From an uncultured bacterium (GTDB taxonomy: Bacteria; Bdellovibrionota_C; UBA2361; CAKMMH01): a stretch of 11,262 nucleotides of DNA. A model generated the notes under the pieces. That model did no database searches. It was not told the origin of the DNA and saw only the letters and a list, made by a program, of their open reading frames with translations. Each line of letters begins with the position of its first letter. The first letter of the stretch is position 1. The DNA lies in assembly GCA_927798255.1 (NCBI GenBank), contig CAKMMH010000041.1, positions 1 to 11,262 of the forward strand, written 5' to 3'. Shown here piece after piece: positions 1-7,448 of this stretch. The position numbers and the translations under genes were made by a program.

Positions 1-73
1 ACAAGAACTTGAAAAACTAGGAGATAAACAAGCAAAATTATTAAGTAAAAAATTATCCATTTTAACCTTTTAA
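1..73 (+). CDS. C-terminal fragment of an unidentified protein (or, on the other strand, the start of sufD)
   Basis: Plus-strand frame 2 is open from the left edge to a TAA at 71-73 and reads as a lysine/glutamate-rich helical tail ending KKLSILTF. The other two plus frames are closed within this stretch. The plus strand here is purine-rich, as coding strands are elsewhere in this window, which favours a plus-strand gene convergent with sufC and separated from it by only 8 bases. The rival reading is on the minus strand: an ATG at 60-58 with AAAAGG five bases upstream opens a frame to the edge. That is where sufD would be expected after sufC, but its 20 residues contain no Lys or Glu and are rich in Ser, Phe and Leu, which is typical of a shadow frame. 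No product can be named from 23 residues. Confidence 0.42.
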   Translation, partial: QELEKLGDKQAKLLSKKLSILTF

Positions 74-81
74 CGTTCCCT

Positions 82-855
82 TTACTTAATCATATCTTCA
101 ATCCATGCATATCCATCACTTTCAAGCTTATCTGCAAGTGTTGCATCTCCTTCATATACAAATTTTCCATTTATTAATACATGAATTTTATCTGGTTTTA
201 TATAATCTAAAAGTCTCTTATAGTGCGTAATTAATAAGAATGATGCTTTAGGGTTTTCTTCTTTATAATTATTAATTGCAGCTGCAACATCAGAAAGCGC
301 GTCAATATCAAGTCCTGAGTCAATCTCATCTAAGATAGCAAGCTTTGGTTTTAAAAATGAAAGCTGTAAAATTTCACATCTTTTCTTCTCTCCACCTGAG
401 AATCCTTCATTTATTGAACGAGATAAAATTTTTGATGGAAAATTTAATTTTTTAATTTTATCATCAAACATTGCTTTAAACTCTCTTAAATTTACTTCTT
501 TTTCACCTCTATATTTTCTAACTTCATTAAGTGAGGTTCTTAAAAAATAATTAAGCATCACCCCTGGAAGTTCAATTGGATTTTGAAAAGACAAGAACAT
601 TCCTTCACCAGCACGTTCTTCCGGTTTTAAAGAAAGTAAATCCTTATTGTTAAAAAGCACTTCTCCGCTATCTACTTTATACATAGGATTTCCAGCAAGC
701 ACATTTGAAAGTGTACTTTTTCCAGAACCATTAAGCCCCATTATAGCGTGAACTTCACCTTCTTTAATTTCTAAATCAATTCCTTTTAATATATTATTAT
801 CTTCAACCGAAGCAAAAAGTTTATTCACATTTAAAATCGTATTAGCGTCTGTCAT
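82..855 (-). CDS. sufC: SufC, Fe-S cluster assembly ATPase
   Basis: This is the cytosolic ABC-type ATPase of the SufBC2D scaffold. Two SufC subunits bind SufB and SufD, and ATP hydrolysis drives the rearrangement that lets a nascent Fe-S cluster form (family knowledge). The 257 residues match the family length. Visible motifs are Walker A GLNGSGKST (40-48), Q-loop SFQNP (89-93), signature FSGGEKKR (152-159), Walker B with the SufC-typical LDEIDSGLD (175-183), and switch His in ITHY (209-212). All catalytic positions are present. The ATG at 855 is preceded by AGGAAA with suitable spacing, and only 12 bases separate it from the sufB stop, so the two genes are surely co-transcribed and probably translationally coupled. 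No terminator hairpin is visible after the stop. Confidence 0.97.
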   Translation of the reverse strand: MTDANTILNVNKLFASVEDNNILKGIDLEIKEGEVHAIMGLNGSGKSTLSNVLAGNPMYKVDSGEVLFNNKDLLSLKPEERAGEGMFLSFQNPIELPGVMLNYFLRTSLNEVRKYRGEKEVNLREFKAMFDDKIKKLNFPSKILSRSINEGFSGGEKKRCEILQLSFLKPKLAILDEIDSGLDIDALSDVAAAINNYKEENPKASFLLITHYKRLLDYIKPDKIHVLINGKFVYEGDATLADKLESDGYAWIEDMIK

Positions 856-867
856 AAATTATTTCCT

Positions 868-2316
868 TTATCCTATACTACCTTCTAAAGTTACATTTAA
901 AAGTTGTCTTGCCTCAACTGCGAATTCCATAGGAAGCTCATTAAATACTTCTTTGCAAAATCCATTTACAATCATTGAAATTGCATCTTCTTTTGAAATA
1001 CCTCTTTGATTACAATAAAAAATTTGTTCGTCACTAATTTTCGAAGTTGTGGCTTCATGCTCCACTACAGCAGTGCTATTTGCAACATCCATATAAGGAA
1101 AAGTATGCGCTCCGCACTTGTTTCCAATAAGCATCGAATCGCACTGAGAATAATTTCTTGCATTATTAGCAGAAGGAAGTATTTTAACAAGTCCTCTATA
1201 CGAATTATTACTATAAAGTGCGCTTATTCCTTTCGAAATAATTGTGCTTCTTGTATTTTTCCCAACATGAATCATCTTTGTCCCAGTGTCAGCTTGCTGA
1301 TAATTATTAGTTACTGCAACTGAGTGAAATTCTCCAACGCTATTATCACCCTTTAAAACGCAGCTTGGATATTTCCAAGTTACAGCAGACCCTGTTTCAA
1401 CTTGAGTCCAGGAAATCTTAGAATTTTTTCCTTCGCAAAGCCCTCGCTTAGTTACAAAGTTATATACACCACCCTTTCCATTTTTATCCCCGGGGTACCA
1501 GTTTTGAATAGTAGAATATTTTATATGAGCACCTTCAAGCGCGACAAGCTCAACAACTGCTGCATGAAGTTGATATTCATCACGCATTGGAGCCGTACAG
1601 CCTTCCATATAACTTACATAACTTCCTTTATCTGCGATAATTAATGTTCTTTCAAATTGCCCTGTATTTTGCGCATTTATTCTAAAATATGTTGAAAGCT
1701 CAATTGGGCATCTTACACCTTCTGGCACATAGACAAACGTGCCATCTGAAAACACGGCAGAATTTAGTGCAGAAAAAAAGTTATCACTAACTGACACAAC
1801 AGATGCAAGATACTTTTTTATAAGCTCAGGATAATCCCTTACTGCTTCACTTATAGAACAAAAAATAATCCCAACGTCATTTAATTGCTTCTTATAAGTT
1901 GTAGCAATAGAAACACTATCAAACACAGCATCGACTGCAACTCCTTGAAGCATTTTTTGTTCCTCAAGTGGAATCCCAAGTTTTTTATAAGTTTCTAAAA
2001 TTTCAGGATCAACATCATCAAGACTTTTTAAATCATTAACTTTTTTAGGAGCAGAGTAATAACAAAGAGCGTTGTAATCAACTTTTTCAAACTTTAAAAA
2101 AGCCCAATCAGGTTCTTCTAGCTCTCTCCATTTTCTATAAGCATTTAGTCTAAATTCAAGCATAAATTCAGGTTCGTTTTTCTTTTTTGAAATAAGTCTT
2201 ATAATATCTTCACTAATTCCTACAGGTACCGTGTCATTTTCGACTTGAGTCGTAAAACCGTACTTATACTCTGAATCTTCAATATTTTTTAAAATATCAA
2301 ATTGTGACTTTTCCAT
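868..2316 (-). CDS. sufB: SufB, Fe-S cluster assembly scaffold subunit
   Basis: SufB receives sulfur and, with SufD and SufC, builds the Fe-S cluster (family knowledge). At 482 residues it is full length for the family. The N-terminal helical region carries the conserved [14 protein letters not shown] (47-60), followed by the YYSAP element (86-90). The beta-helix core includes [18 protein letters not shown] (197-214), QCDSMLIG (391-398, with the conserved Cys at 392) and EHEATTSKI (419-427), regions known to hold residues needed for cluster assembly. The start is set by the family-like N-terminus. The 21-base gap to the upstream stop is almost pure A/T and has no recognisable Shine-Dalgarno, unlike sufC; coupling to the upstream gene may compensate. 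No frameshift or missing motif was seen. Confidence 0.97.
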   Translation of the reverse strand: MEKSQFDILKNIEDSEYKYGFTTQVENDTVPVGISEDIIRLISKKKNEPEFMLEFRLNAYRKWRELEEPDWAFLKFEKVDYNALCYYSAPKKVNDLKSLDDVDPEILETYKKLGIPLEEQKMLQGVAVDAVFDSVSIATTYKKQLNDVGIIFCSISEAVRDYPELIKKYLASVVSVSDNFFSALNSAVFSDGTFVYVPEGVRCPIELSTYFRINAQNTGQFERTLIIADKGSYVSYMEGCTAPMRDEYQLHAAVVELVALEGAHIKYSTIQNWYPGDKNGKGGVYNFVTKRGLCEGKNSKISWTQVETGSAVTWKYPSCVLKGDNSVGEFHSVAVTNNYQQADTGTKMIHVGKNTRSTIISKGISALYSNNSYRGLVKILPSANNARNYSQCDSMLIGNKCGAHTFPYMDVANSTAVVEHEATTSKISDEQIFYCNQRGISKEDAISMIVNGFCKEVFNELPMEFAVEARQLLNVTLEGSIG

Positions 2317-2337
2317 ATAAAAATATAATTAAAATTT

Positions 2338-3723
2338 TTAAATTAATCTTTCCGTTTTTTCAATTATTGAACGTCTATTAATTTTAGTTGTTTGATGCAA
2401 ACCTCTTTCTTTTAATAAATCAAGTATATATTCTATAGAGAACTTATTTGCAAATTCAAGCTCACTTTCTGTAATTCCTAATACATTTTTATAATAAAAA
2501 TTTCCACCTTTTGCCATTTGAACATTAGATAAATCTTCAAAATCAGAAATCAAAATGCCAGTTAAACCTTCATTATTAACTTCAACTAAAGGTGCATTAA
2601 GTTTTATAGCAAACCCATTATTCATTTTTCTTAACTCATCATGCTCAAGACAAAGCCATGAAGCTACAAATGCTTTTTTAGGCCAATTAGGAATATTTAA
2701 AAGTCCATTTTTACATCTAAAATCACTTTCTTCTAATACGACACTAAAAACAAACTCTGTTCCAACACCATATTCACTAATACCAAATTTTCTAAGAGAG
2801 TTTGTAACATAATACAAAATCACTACTCCCTTCTCTGATAAACTTCTATCTTCATAAACATAAACCGGTAGAGATGATTCTTTTAAATTCTTAACATCAT
2901 CTACACCAAAACCAAGCATAACCAACTCTTTTCTTAAATTGATATCTATTTTTTCGACATAATTTCCATATGATACCTCAAAAACTTCTAATGCATCATT
3001 ATATACAGGTTTTAAATACTTGTGAGTTTCTTTTACCACATAAGTTTTTTTAACCTTTTGCTTAAAAACTATATCAGCGCCAGAATACCAATCTTTAAAA
3101 GATTCTCCTTGTCTATTATGAACAGAATATAAAGTACCAATTGATAATAAATTGCAAACTCCATTTGATATAACTTCATATTTTAAAGTTGAAACAAAAC
3201 TTGAAGCATATTTTAGAATATCATCAAGGGTGTACTGCTTGCTTATTTCAAGTTTACTAGACCAAGAAGTTTTTAATAATTTTTTAAATTCTATAGGGTT
3301 ATATTTTTCTTTGAAAAACGTATTTAAAAGTAAACATTTTTCAAAAGAAATTGATAATGTTTGTTCATTTTTCATTATAATCACATTATCTTTCTCACTA
3401 TAATCAATCCCCCAATTGGCATTTGGTATCAAAAATCCAAAATTTTCAAGATATACACATGTAAGGTTTTCTAAATTACTTTTGATTATTTCATTAAAAA
3501 ATTTTGATATAATTTTAGCATCATTGTTATTAACATCATGGAAAATATCAAAATTTCTTTTATTAACATCATTAATTGTTCTATATCTTGATTTACTTGA
3601 AGATGAAATCACAGAAAGTCTTGATGCGTGAGGGGTTCTACTAAACAACCTCTTGTTAATTTTATTAAAATTATCGTTTACCAAAACATCTATATCTTGA
3701 TTTAAATCTGCATTAGCATTCAC
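2338..3723 (-). CDS. SUFU-like domain protein with two possible HU-like segments, first gene of the suf operon
   Basis: A 461-residue protein without signal peptide or membrane segment, so probably cytosolic. Residues about 295-440 look like the Suppressor-of-Fused (SUFU) fold. They include VVILYYVTNSL (300-310), then YGVGTEFVFSVVLEESD (318-334), PNWPKKAF (345-352) and a tail NVLGITESELEFANKFSIEYILDLL (413-437) that parallels the SUFU pattern VG(V/I)TEEEL..A..W....LLELL. Two earlier stretches, about 67-130 (ISKFFNEI..SNLENLTCVYLENFG) and 165-232 (DILKYASSFV..GVCNLLSIGTL), resemble HU/IHF-type domains in having helices then a short strand-FG/IGT turn; this is tentative. Residues 1-60 are polar, Ser/Asn-rich and probably disordered. 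The start is GTG, with AAGGGGG ten bases upstream. Bacterial SUFU proteins are often toxin-immunity factors, but no toxin is adjacent. SUFU and SUF are unrelated despite the names. Function unknown. Confidence 0.88.
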   Translation of the reverse strand: MNANADLNQDIDVLVNDNFNKINKRLFSRTPHASRLSVISSSSKSRYRTINDVNKRNFDIFHDVNNNDAKIISKFFNEIIKSNLENLTCVYLENFGFLIPNANWGIDYSEKDNVIIMKNEQTLSISFEKCLLLNTFFKEKYNPIEFKKLLKTSWSSKLEISKQYTLDDILKYASSFVSTLKYEVISNGVCNLLSIGTLYSVHNRQGESFKDWYSGADIVFKQKVKKTYVVKETHKYLKPVYNDALEVFEVSYGNYVEKIDINLRKELVMLGFGVDDVKNLKESSLPVYVYEDRSLSEKGVVILYYVTNSLRKFGISEYGVGTEFVFSVVLEESDFRCKNGLLNIPNWPKKAFVASWLCLEHDELRKMNNGFAIKLNAPLVEVNNEGLTGILISDFEDLSNVQMAKGGNFYYKNVLGITESELEFANKFSIEYILDLLKERGLHQTTKINRRSIIEKTERLI

Positions 3724-3833
3724 TTTAAACGTTCCCCCTTATTCCCACTACATTCTTATACTAATTGACCTATCTTTTATTAACTTTATTATAGGAAACC
3801 TCAATAAAACACTAGCTTTTACGCAGTCACTAC

Positions 3834-3861
3834 ATTATAATAAAATTCATTTTTATATCAA
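3834..3861 (-). promoter_or_regulatory. Sigma70-type promoter of the SUFU-like/sufB/sufC operon
   Basis: Read on the minus strand, a -35 box TTGATA (3861-3856) and a perfect -10 box TATAAT (3839-3834) are separated by 16 bases. Transcription would start near 3827, giving a leader of about 100 bases before the GTG at 3723. This is the best promoter match in the window and is the natural driver of the three-gene minus operon. No IscR-like gene is adjacent. A weaker candidate (TTAATA, 17 bases, TATAAG) lies inside the leader. Confidence 0.65.
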
Positions 3862-3867
3862 GAAAAA

Positions 3868-3929
3868 TTACTGTTTACAGTGCCAATTTGTTGTATAATT
3901 TTTATATAATTTACTGTTTACTATATAGT
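3868..3929. promoter_or_regulatory. Possible operator pair between the suf and mlaA promoters
   Basis: The 11-mer TTACTGTTTAC occurs twice in the same orientation, at 3868-3878 and 3911-3921, 43 bases apart (about four helical turns). The first copy sits in a near-perfect palindrome, ACTGT-TT-ACAGT (3870-3881). The second runs into a perfect palindrome, ACTATATAGT (3920-3929). The first lies between the -35 of the minus suf promoter and the mlaA -10; the second overlaps the start of the mlaA leader. This arrangement suggests a dimeric repressor or activator acting on one or both operons. No regulator gene is in the window. Confidence 0.4.
3874..3910 (+). promoter_or_regulatory. Probable promoter of mlaA
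   Basis: Two -10-like boxes TATAAT lie at 3894-3899 and 3905-3910. The best -35-like hexamer, TTTACA (3874-3879), is 14 bases from the first, shorter than usual, so it may depend on an activator or on the TTG just before the -10. The position, 40-60 bases before the mlaA ATG, is sensible. Spacing is non-ideal and the call is tentative. Confidence 0.35.
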
Positions 3930-3939
3930 GAGTGATTGC

Positions 3940-4863
3940 ATGAAAATTTACAAAAATAATCTTCTAATATTCTTTTTTTTATCATTTTTCATAACAATAT
4001 TACCTAGTTATGCTCAAGCTATCGACCCTTATGAAAATGAATGGCAAGAAGCAGACGAATCGTTTGTTAACAACCCCCAAGGTCCTACAACAAGTGATGA
4101 CGTTAATAATGTGCAGGATAATAATAGCTTAAATCAGGAAGCTAATGACACAAAAATAAAAGAAACCAAAGAAGATGAAATATGGGATCCATTTGAGACT
4201 GTAAATAGAGGGATTTTTTGGTTTAACGATGTTACCGATACTTATTTAATAGGACCTGTAGCTAGAGGTTATGATTTCATTATGCCAGAATTTGCTCAAA
4301 CTGGGGTTAGAAACTTTTTTAGCAACCTTTCATATCCTATAAATCTTGCAAGCGACCTTATAAGGTTTGATTTTGGCGATATGGGAATTCATACTTCAAG
4401 ATTTTTAATAAATACAATCCTTGGAATTGGTGGACTTTTTGATGTAGCGACAGAAATGGGAATCGATGATATAAAAACAGATATAGGGTTAGCGCTTTAT
4501 GATTATAATGTTCCTGCCGGGCCTTATATTGTGATACCTTTTATTGGACCTAGTAACTTTAGAGATGGATTATCCATGGGAGCTGGTACATACATTCAAC
4601 CTTTTGCAATTGCAGAATATTCTGGGGTAAAAGCAGGGATAACTGATAAAGCTCAATGGGGAGGTGCAGTATTAGATGGCATTCAAACTAGGGCAGATGG
4701 CGAAGAAGCACTCAAATCTGCAAAAGAAGCATCTATTGATTATTATTTATTTATGCAATCAGCGTATTATCAATTTAGAGAAGGTAAGCTTAAAAAATTA
4801 CGTGGTGAAATTAATAAAGACAATCTTCCAGATGAAAACAATGAGGATGAGTGGGATTTTTAG
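3940..4863 (+). CDS. mlaA: MlaA/VacJ-family outer-membrane lipid-asymmetry protein with a non-lipoprotein signal peptide
   Basis: MlaA sits in the outer membrane and removes mislocalised phospholipids from the outer leaflet, passing them to periplasmic MlaC (family knowledge). From the ATG at 3940 the product has 307 residues. A signal peptide of 27 residues (MKIYKN, a Phe/Leu/Ile core, then SYAQA) is followed by an acidic Asn/Glu-rich linker (about 28-80). The family hallmark DPFETVNRGIFWFN (83-96) comes next, then NFFSNLSYP, TILGIGGLFDVA, and GPYIVIPFIGPSNFRD. A GTG at 3928 is in frame, but the ATG gives the canonical signal peptide. Classical MlaA is a lipoprotein, yet no Cys lies near this cleavage site, so processing by signal peptidase I at AQA is expected. 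The usual mlaFEDCB partners are not in the window. Confidence 0.93.
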   Translation: MKIYKNNLLIFFFLSFFITILPSYAQAIDPYENEWQEADESFVNNPQGPTTSDDVNNVQDNNSLNQEANDTKIKETKEDEIWDPFETVNRGIFWFNDVTDTYLIGPVARGYDFIMPEFAQTGVRNFFSNLSYPINLASDLIRFDFGDMGIHTSRFLINTILGIGGLFDVATEMGIDDIKTDIGLALYDYNVPAGPYIVIPFIGPSNFRDGLSMGAGTYIQPFAIAEYSGVKAGITDKAQWGGAVLDGIQTRADGEEALKSAKEASIDYYLFMQSAYYQFREGKLKKLRGEINKDNLPDENNEDEWDF

Positions 4864-4891
4864 TTTAAAAACTTTTTTTAATTTAAAGAAT

Positions 4892-5449
4892 ATGTTTAAA
4901 ACTTTTAAAATTTATTTATTAATATTTTTCTGCCTATCAGGTTGTATAACAACAAAACTTGAATCAAATGATATAAGCGAAGATTTAAAAAGGCTTTCTT
5001 ATGCAAACTGGAACCCTGTATGCGTAAATGTAGTAGGAGATCTTTCAAAGTCTTTGGGACATCAATACGTAGTACCGTTTATACCTGTTGGAAAAATCGT
5101 ATTAGAAAAATCTCCTAGATCATTTATATATTCTTCAATATTTAAAGTTTTTAGCTTAGCGCACTTTTCGCCAACACTTAGTTCTAATAAATGTAGAGAT
5201 ATTTTAACTATTAACGTTAAAGACTTAAGCTTAACGGCTTATGATTTATTTTTTACAAGAAGAATCGTAGGAACAATAAAATATCAAATAGTTTATACAA
5301 GAAATGGTGTACTTCATAATATGAAAGAAGACGCTGTAAAAACAAGTTACTATAAACGATATGCATTTAAATCAGAGCTTGAGTATGTACTAAATAAACT
5401 TCTAGATGAATTTAGTAAAGAAGCAGTTGATGTAATGAAGTATTTTTAA
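4892..5449 (+). CDS. Small lipoprotein of unknown function, co-transcribed with mlaA
   Basis: A 185-residue protein. The chosen ATG at 4892 gives a clean lipoprotein signal: a basic start (MFKTFK), a hydrophobic core and the lipobox LSGC with Cys18. The frame is open further upstream, inside mlaA, but those starts would bury the signal. The gene begins 28 bases after the mlaA stop on the same strand, so the two share an operon. The mature part (about 168 residues) has two further cysteines (PVCVNV and NKCRDI) and an alternating stretch LTINVKDLSLTAYDL followed by GTIKYQIVYTRNG that predicts beta strands. The C-terminus is helical. In outline it recalls small envelope lipoproteins such as YajG or PqiC, but I do not recognise the family. 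It may assist MlaA (inference from position only). Confidence 0.8.
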   Translation: MFKTFKIYLLIFFCLSGCITTKLESNDISEDLKRLSYANWNPVCVNVVGDLSKSLGHQYVVPFIPVGKIVLEKSPRSFIYSSIFKVFSLAHFSPTLSSNKCRDILTINVKDLSLTAYDLFFTRRIVGTIKYQIVYTRNGVLHNMKEDAVKTSYYKRYAFKSELEYVLNKLLDEFSKEAVDVMKYF

Positions 5450-5459
5450 AAATATAGAG

Positions 5460-5655
5460 CAGGTTAGAGGTTTAACGTAGCTAGAAACAGGTATCGGGCT
5501 TCAGGTATCAGTCCCAGGCTTCAGATAGCAGGGTTTAGGTAGCAGGCAGAGGGTATCAGAGAGCTGATACCAGAAAACAGCTACCAGTTATCTGCAACCT
5601 GCTATCAGCTTCTAGGTTTATCAGTTTTCTGAAAGCAGATTGCTGAGAGCTGAAT
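5460..5655. repeat. Mosaic of direct and inverted short repeats in a G+C-rich spacer
   Basis: The 309-base gap 5450-5758 has no gene. Its first 200 bases are about 46% G+C, far above the flanks, and are built from recurring short words: GGTATC/GGTATCAG, GGCTTCAG (twice), TAGCAGG (twice), and their complements CTGATACC, GCTACC, CCTGCTATC. The centre is a perfect 8-bp hairpin with a 4-base loop (5552-5559 with 5564-5571). Around it GGTAGC pairs with GCTACC (5580-5585), and CAGATAGCAGG (5522-5532) pairs with CCTGCTATCAG (5598-5608) at 9 of 11 positions, giving a nested imperfect palindrome of about 90 bases. Units are too short and irregular for CRISPR. It is probably a dispersed intergenic palindromic repeat family. 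Confidence 0.7.
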
Positions 5656-5678
5656 TCGGATATATTACGCATCGCAAT

Positions 5679-5720
5679 AAAAAAGGATCGTCATATTAAA
5701 TTCAATGACGATCCTTTTTT
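5679..5720. terminator. Bidirectional rho-independent terminator
   Basis: A perfect 16-bp inverted repeat (5679-5694 with 5705-5720) encloses a 10-base loop. The stem core is GGATCGTCAT and it ends in A6 on one side and T6 on the other, so it works as a hairpin plus U-tract on either strand. It lies between the convergent ends of the mlaA operon (stop at 5449) and the minus-strand lipoprotein gene (stop at 5759), and should end transcription from both. Confidence 0.93.
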
Positions 5721-5758
5721 AAATTTGTGTTTATTAAAAATATTTAACTAATAACTAG

Positions 5759-7417
5759 TTATTTCAACACTACCTTTGTTTCACCAATAACCGTGTTACC
5801 TTCTGAAAAAACATCAATAACAGTGTCTGGTGTTTGCTCTAAAAGATCGATAGTTTCCTCTAGATTAGGAATATCTTTTTTAGCAAAAGTAGAAAGTGTT
5901 GAATTTATTGAACGTAGCGCTCTAGCAAAAGATTTTGAACTACCATAAATATTAATTATGCTATTTCTTTTTGTAGAAAACTTTTCTCTTACATCACTTG
6001 CTGTTTTTATAGCTTCTTTGCTTACTATATCAGAAACTAAACTTTCACCACTAGCTACAATCAAATCATCTCCATTTTTTGATAAGAAGACTCCAACACC
6101 AAATGGCGTCATTAGATATTCTGTATCTAAACTACTAATCTGCTTTTTCTGCCAAGCATTAAGAGGAATTGGAAGTGCCCCTTTAGTATTAGCAATCGTT
6201 GACTTAATATCACTTACAATTTTATCTGAATCAGCTACCTTATTACCTATAATTGCAATACTTGGAAACATAGAAGCTTGAGGTCCTTGAAGAAGTAAAT
6301 TAATATTATCCATATTTAGTAAATACATATAAGGCTCAAAATCTTTTTCAAGATTAAATTCTTTTATCAAGCTTTTAATTAAATTCATATTTATAGTTAA
6401 ACTAAACATAGTATCTCGAGGCAGAGTGCTTGGAGCATCGACATGATTAGCTGAATTAAAAATATTAGCTAACTTTTTTTGCTCATCTGTTTGAGGTGTG
6501 TAATAACCTGCAACTCTTGTTACTAGCATCTCATCATCACCATCAAATGCTTGGTTTAAAACTAAATTCTTAACAGGTAACTTAGCAATTTCTTCTTGAA
6601 TTTTATGTTCAGGTAAAAATTTTGAATTTAACACTAATGCTGCAAATCCAAAACTTACACTACCATCTTTTAAAGACTGTTTATAAGATTTACTAAATGT
6701 AGCATCTTCCTTTAAAAGTTTATTTATATAATTTGAGTCATACTTATCATCTAAATATCTTTCGATGAGATTTGTTTGATTTGAAATAGCTAAGCCATCA
6801 CCTTTTACCAAAAAATAAACTGTCATATCAACATTATCTTTATCTGCTAAATTAATACTTACAGCATTATTTCCTTTAATATTAACATCTTCATAAGTTA
6901 GTTTATTCTCTTTCGCGAATTCTCTAATTGTATTATACACTTCTTTATCATTTAGCTTTCTTTCTAACTGAGTATACATTGCAACAGGAAAAGAATTTTT
7001 TGATAATTCATCTATAAAGAAAACCCCTTTTGATACGCAGGATTCGAAATCAAATTTATCTGTGTTATAAATCTTCTTCAAAATATCAAAATATCTTTTT
7101 AACGAAGCATCATTTTTTGCCATTGATTCAATCATATTATTTGCTGCAGCGGCTGTAGGGTGCTTTTTCATAAGATCTTTATATTCTTTATTTGTAGTAT
7201 CCCACACAGCAAAAATAGGTGAATCATAACCTATTTTCTTAACAAGAGGGTTATTTTCTAAAATAGAATTAGTGCTAGAGGATTTTGATTTAAAGAAAGA
7301 AAAAAATCCGCTAGATGTTGAAGAAGATGATGATGAATCATCTTTTGAACATCCGATAATCACAAACAATAATGATAACAAAAATATTACAATTAACGAT
7401 TTAATTAAATTTTTCAT
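5759..7417 (-). CDS. Large lipoprotein of unknown function, DUF3352-like
   Basis: A 552-residue secreted lipoprotein. The signal is MKNLIKSL, then a Leu/Ile/Val core, then lipobox IIGC with Cys23. After it comes a Ser-rich, low-complexity tether (about 28-50), which places a folded domain away from the membrane. Residues after the Cys are SKDD, so an inner-membrane retention signal of the E. coli Asp+2 type is absent. The body has repeated themes such as GDGLAISNQTNLIERYLDD (about 206-224) and GDDLIVASGESLVSDIVSKEA, that is, 'score is on, then test instance' segments that recall DUF3352-type proteins. This assignment rests on pattern memory only. The ATG follows a strong Shine-Dalgarno, AAAGGAG. 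It is monocistronic, bounded by the terminator downstream and a divergent gene upstream. Function unknown. Confidence 0.85.
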   Translation of the reverse strand: MKNLIKSLIVIFLLSLLFVIIGCSKDDSSSSSSTSSGFFSFFKSKSSSTNSILENNPLVKKIGYDSPIFAVWDTTNKEYKDLMKKHPTAAAANNMIESMAKNDASLKRYFDILKKIYNTDKFDFESCVSKGVFFIDELSKNSFPVAMYTQLERKLNDKEVYNTIREFAKENKLTYEDVNIKGNNAVSINLADKDNVDMTVYFLVKGDGLAISNQTNLIERYLDDKYDSNYINKLLKEDATFSKSYKQSLKDGSVSFGFAALVLNSKFLPEHKIQEEIAKLPVKNLVLNQAFDGDDEMLVTRVAGYYTPQTDEQKKLANIFNSANHVDAPSTLPRDTMFSLTINMNLIKSLIKEFNLEKDFEPYMYLLNMDNINLLLQGPQASMFPSIAIIGNKVADSDKIVSDIKSTIANTKGALPIPLNAWQKKQISSLDTEYLMTPFGVGVFLSKNGDDLIVASGESLVSDIVSKEAIKTASDVREKFSTKRNSIINIYGSSKSFARALRSINSTLSTFAKKDIPNLEETIDLLEQTPDTVIDVFSEGNTVIGETKVVLK

Positions 7418-7448
7418 TCTAGAAGCTCCTTTATTTTTAAATAGAGTC

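Noticed and set aside
2338..3723. Functional link between SUFU domain and SUF system implied by the names
   Set aside because: The names are coincidental: SUFU is Suppressor of Fused, SUF is sulfur mobilisation. Only the operon position suggests any link.
3928..3939. GTG start for mlaA, adding four residues including a Cys
   Set aside because: The ATG at 3940 yields a canonical basic-then-hydrophobic signal peptide. The Cys in the extension lies before the hydrophobic core and cannot be a lipobox cysteine.
4676..4891. Upstream extension of the small lipoprotein reading frame into mlaA
   Set aside because: It overlaps the conserved mlaA coding sequence in another frame and would put about 70 residues before a perfect lipoprotein signal.
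5460..5655. CRISPR array
   Set aside because: Words are 8-11 bases, irregularly spaced and in both orientations, with no constant repeat/spacer period and no cas gene.
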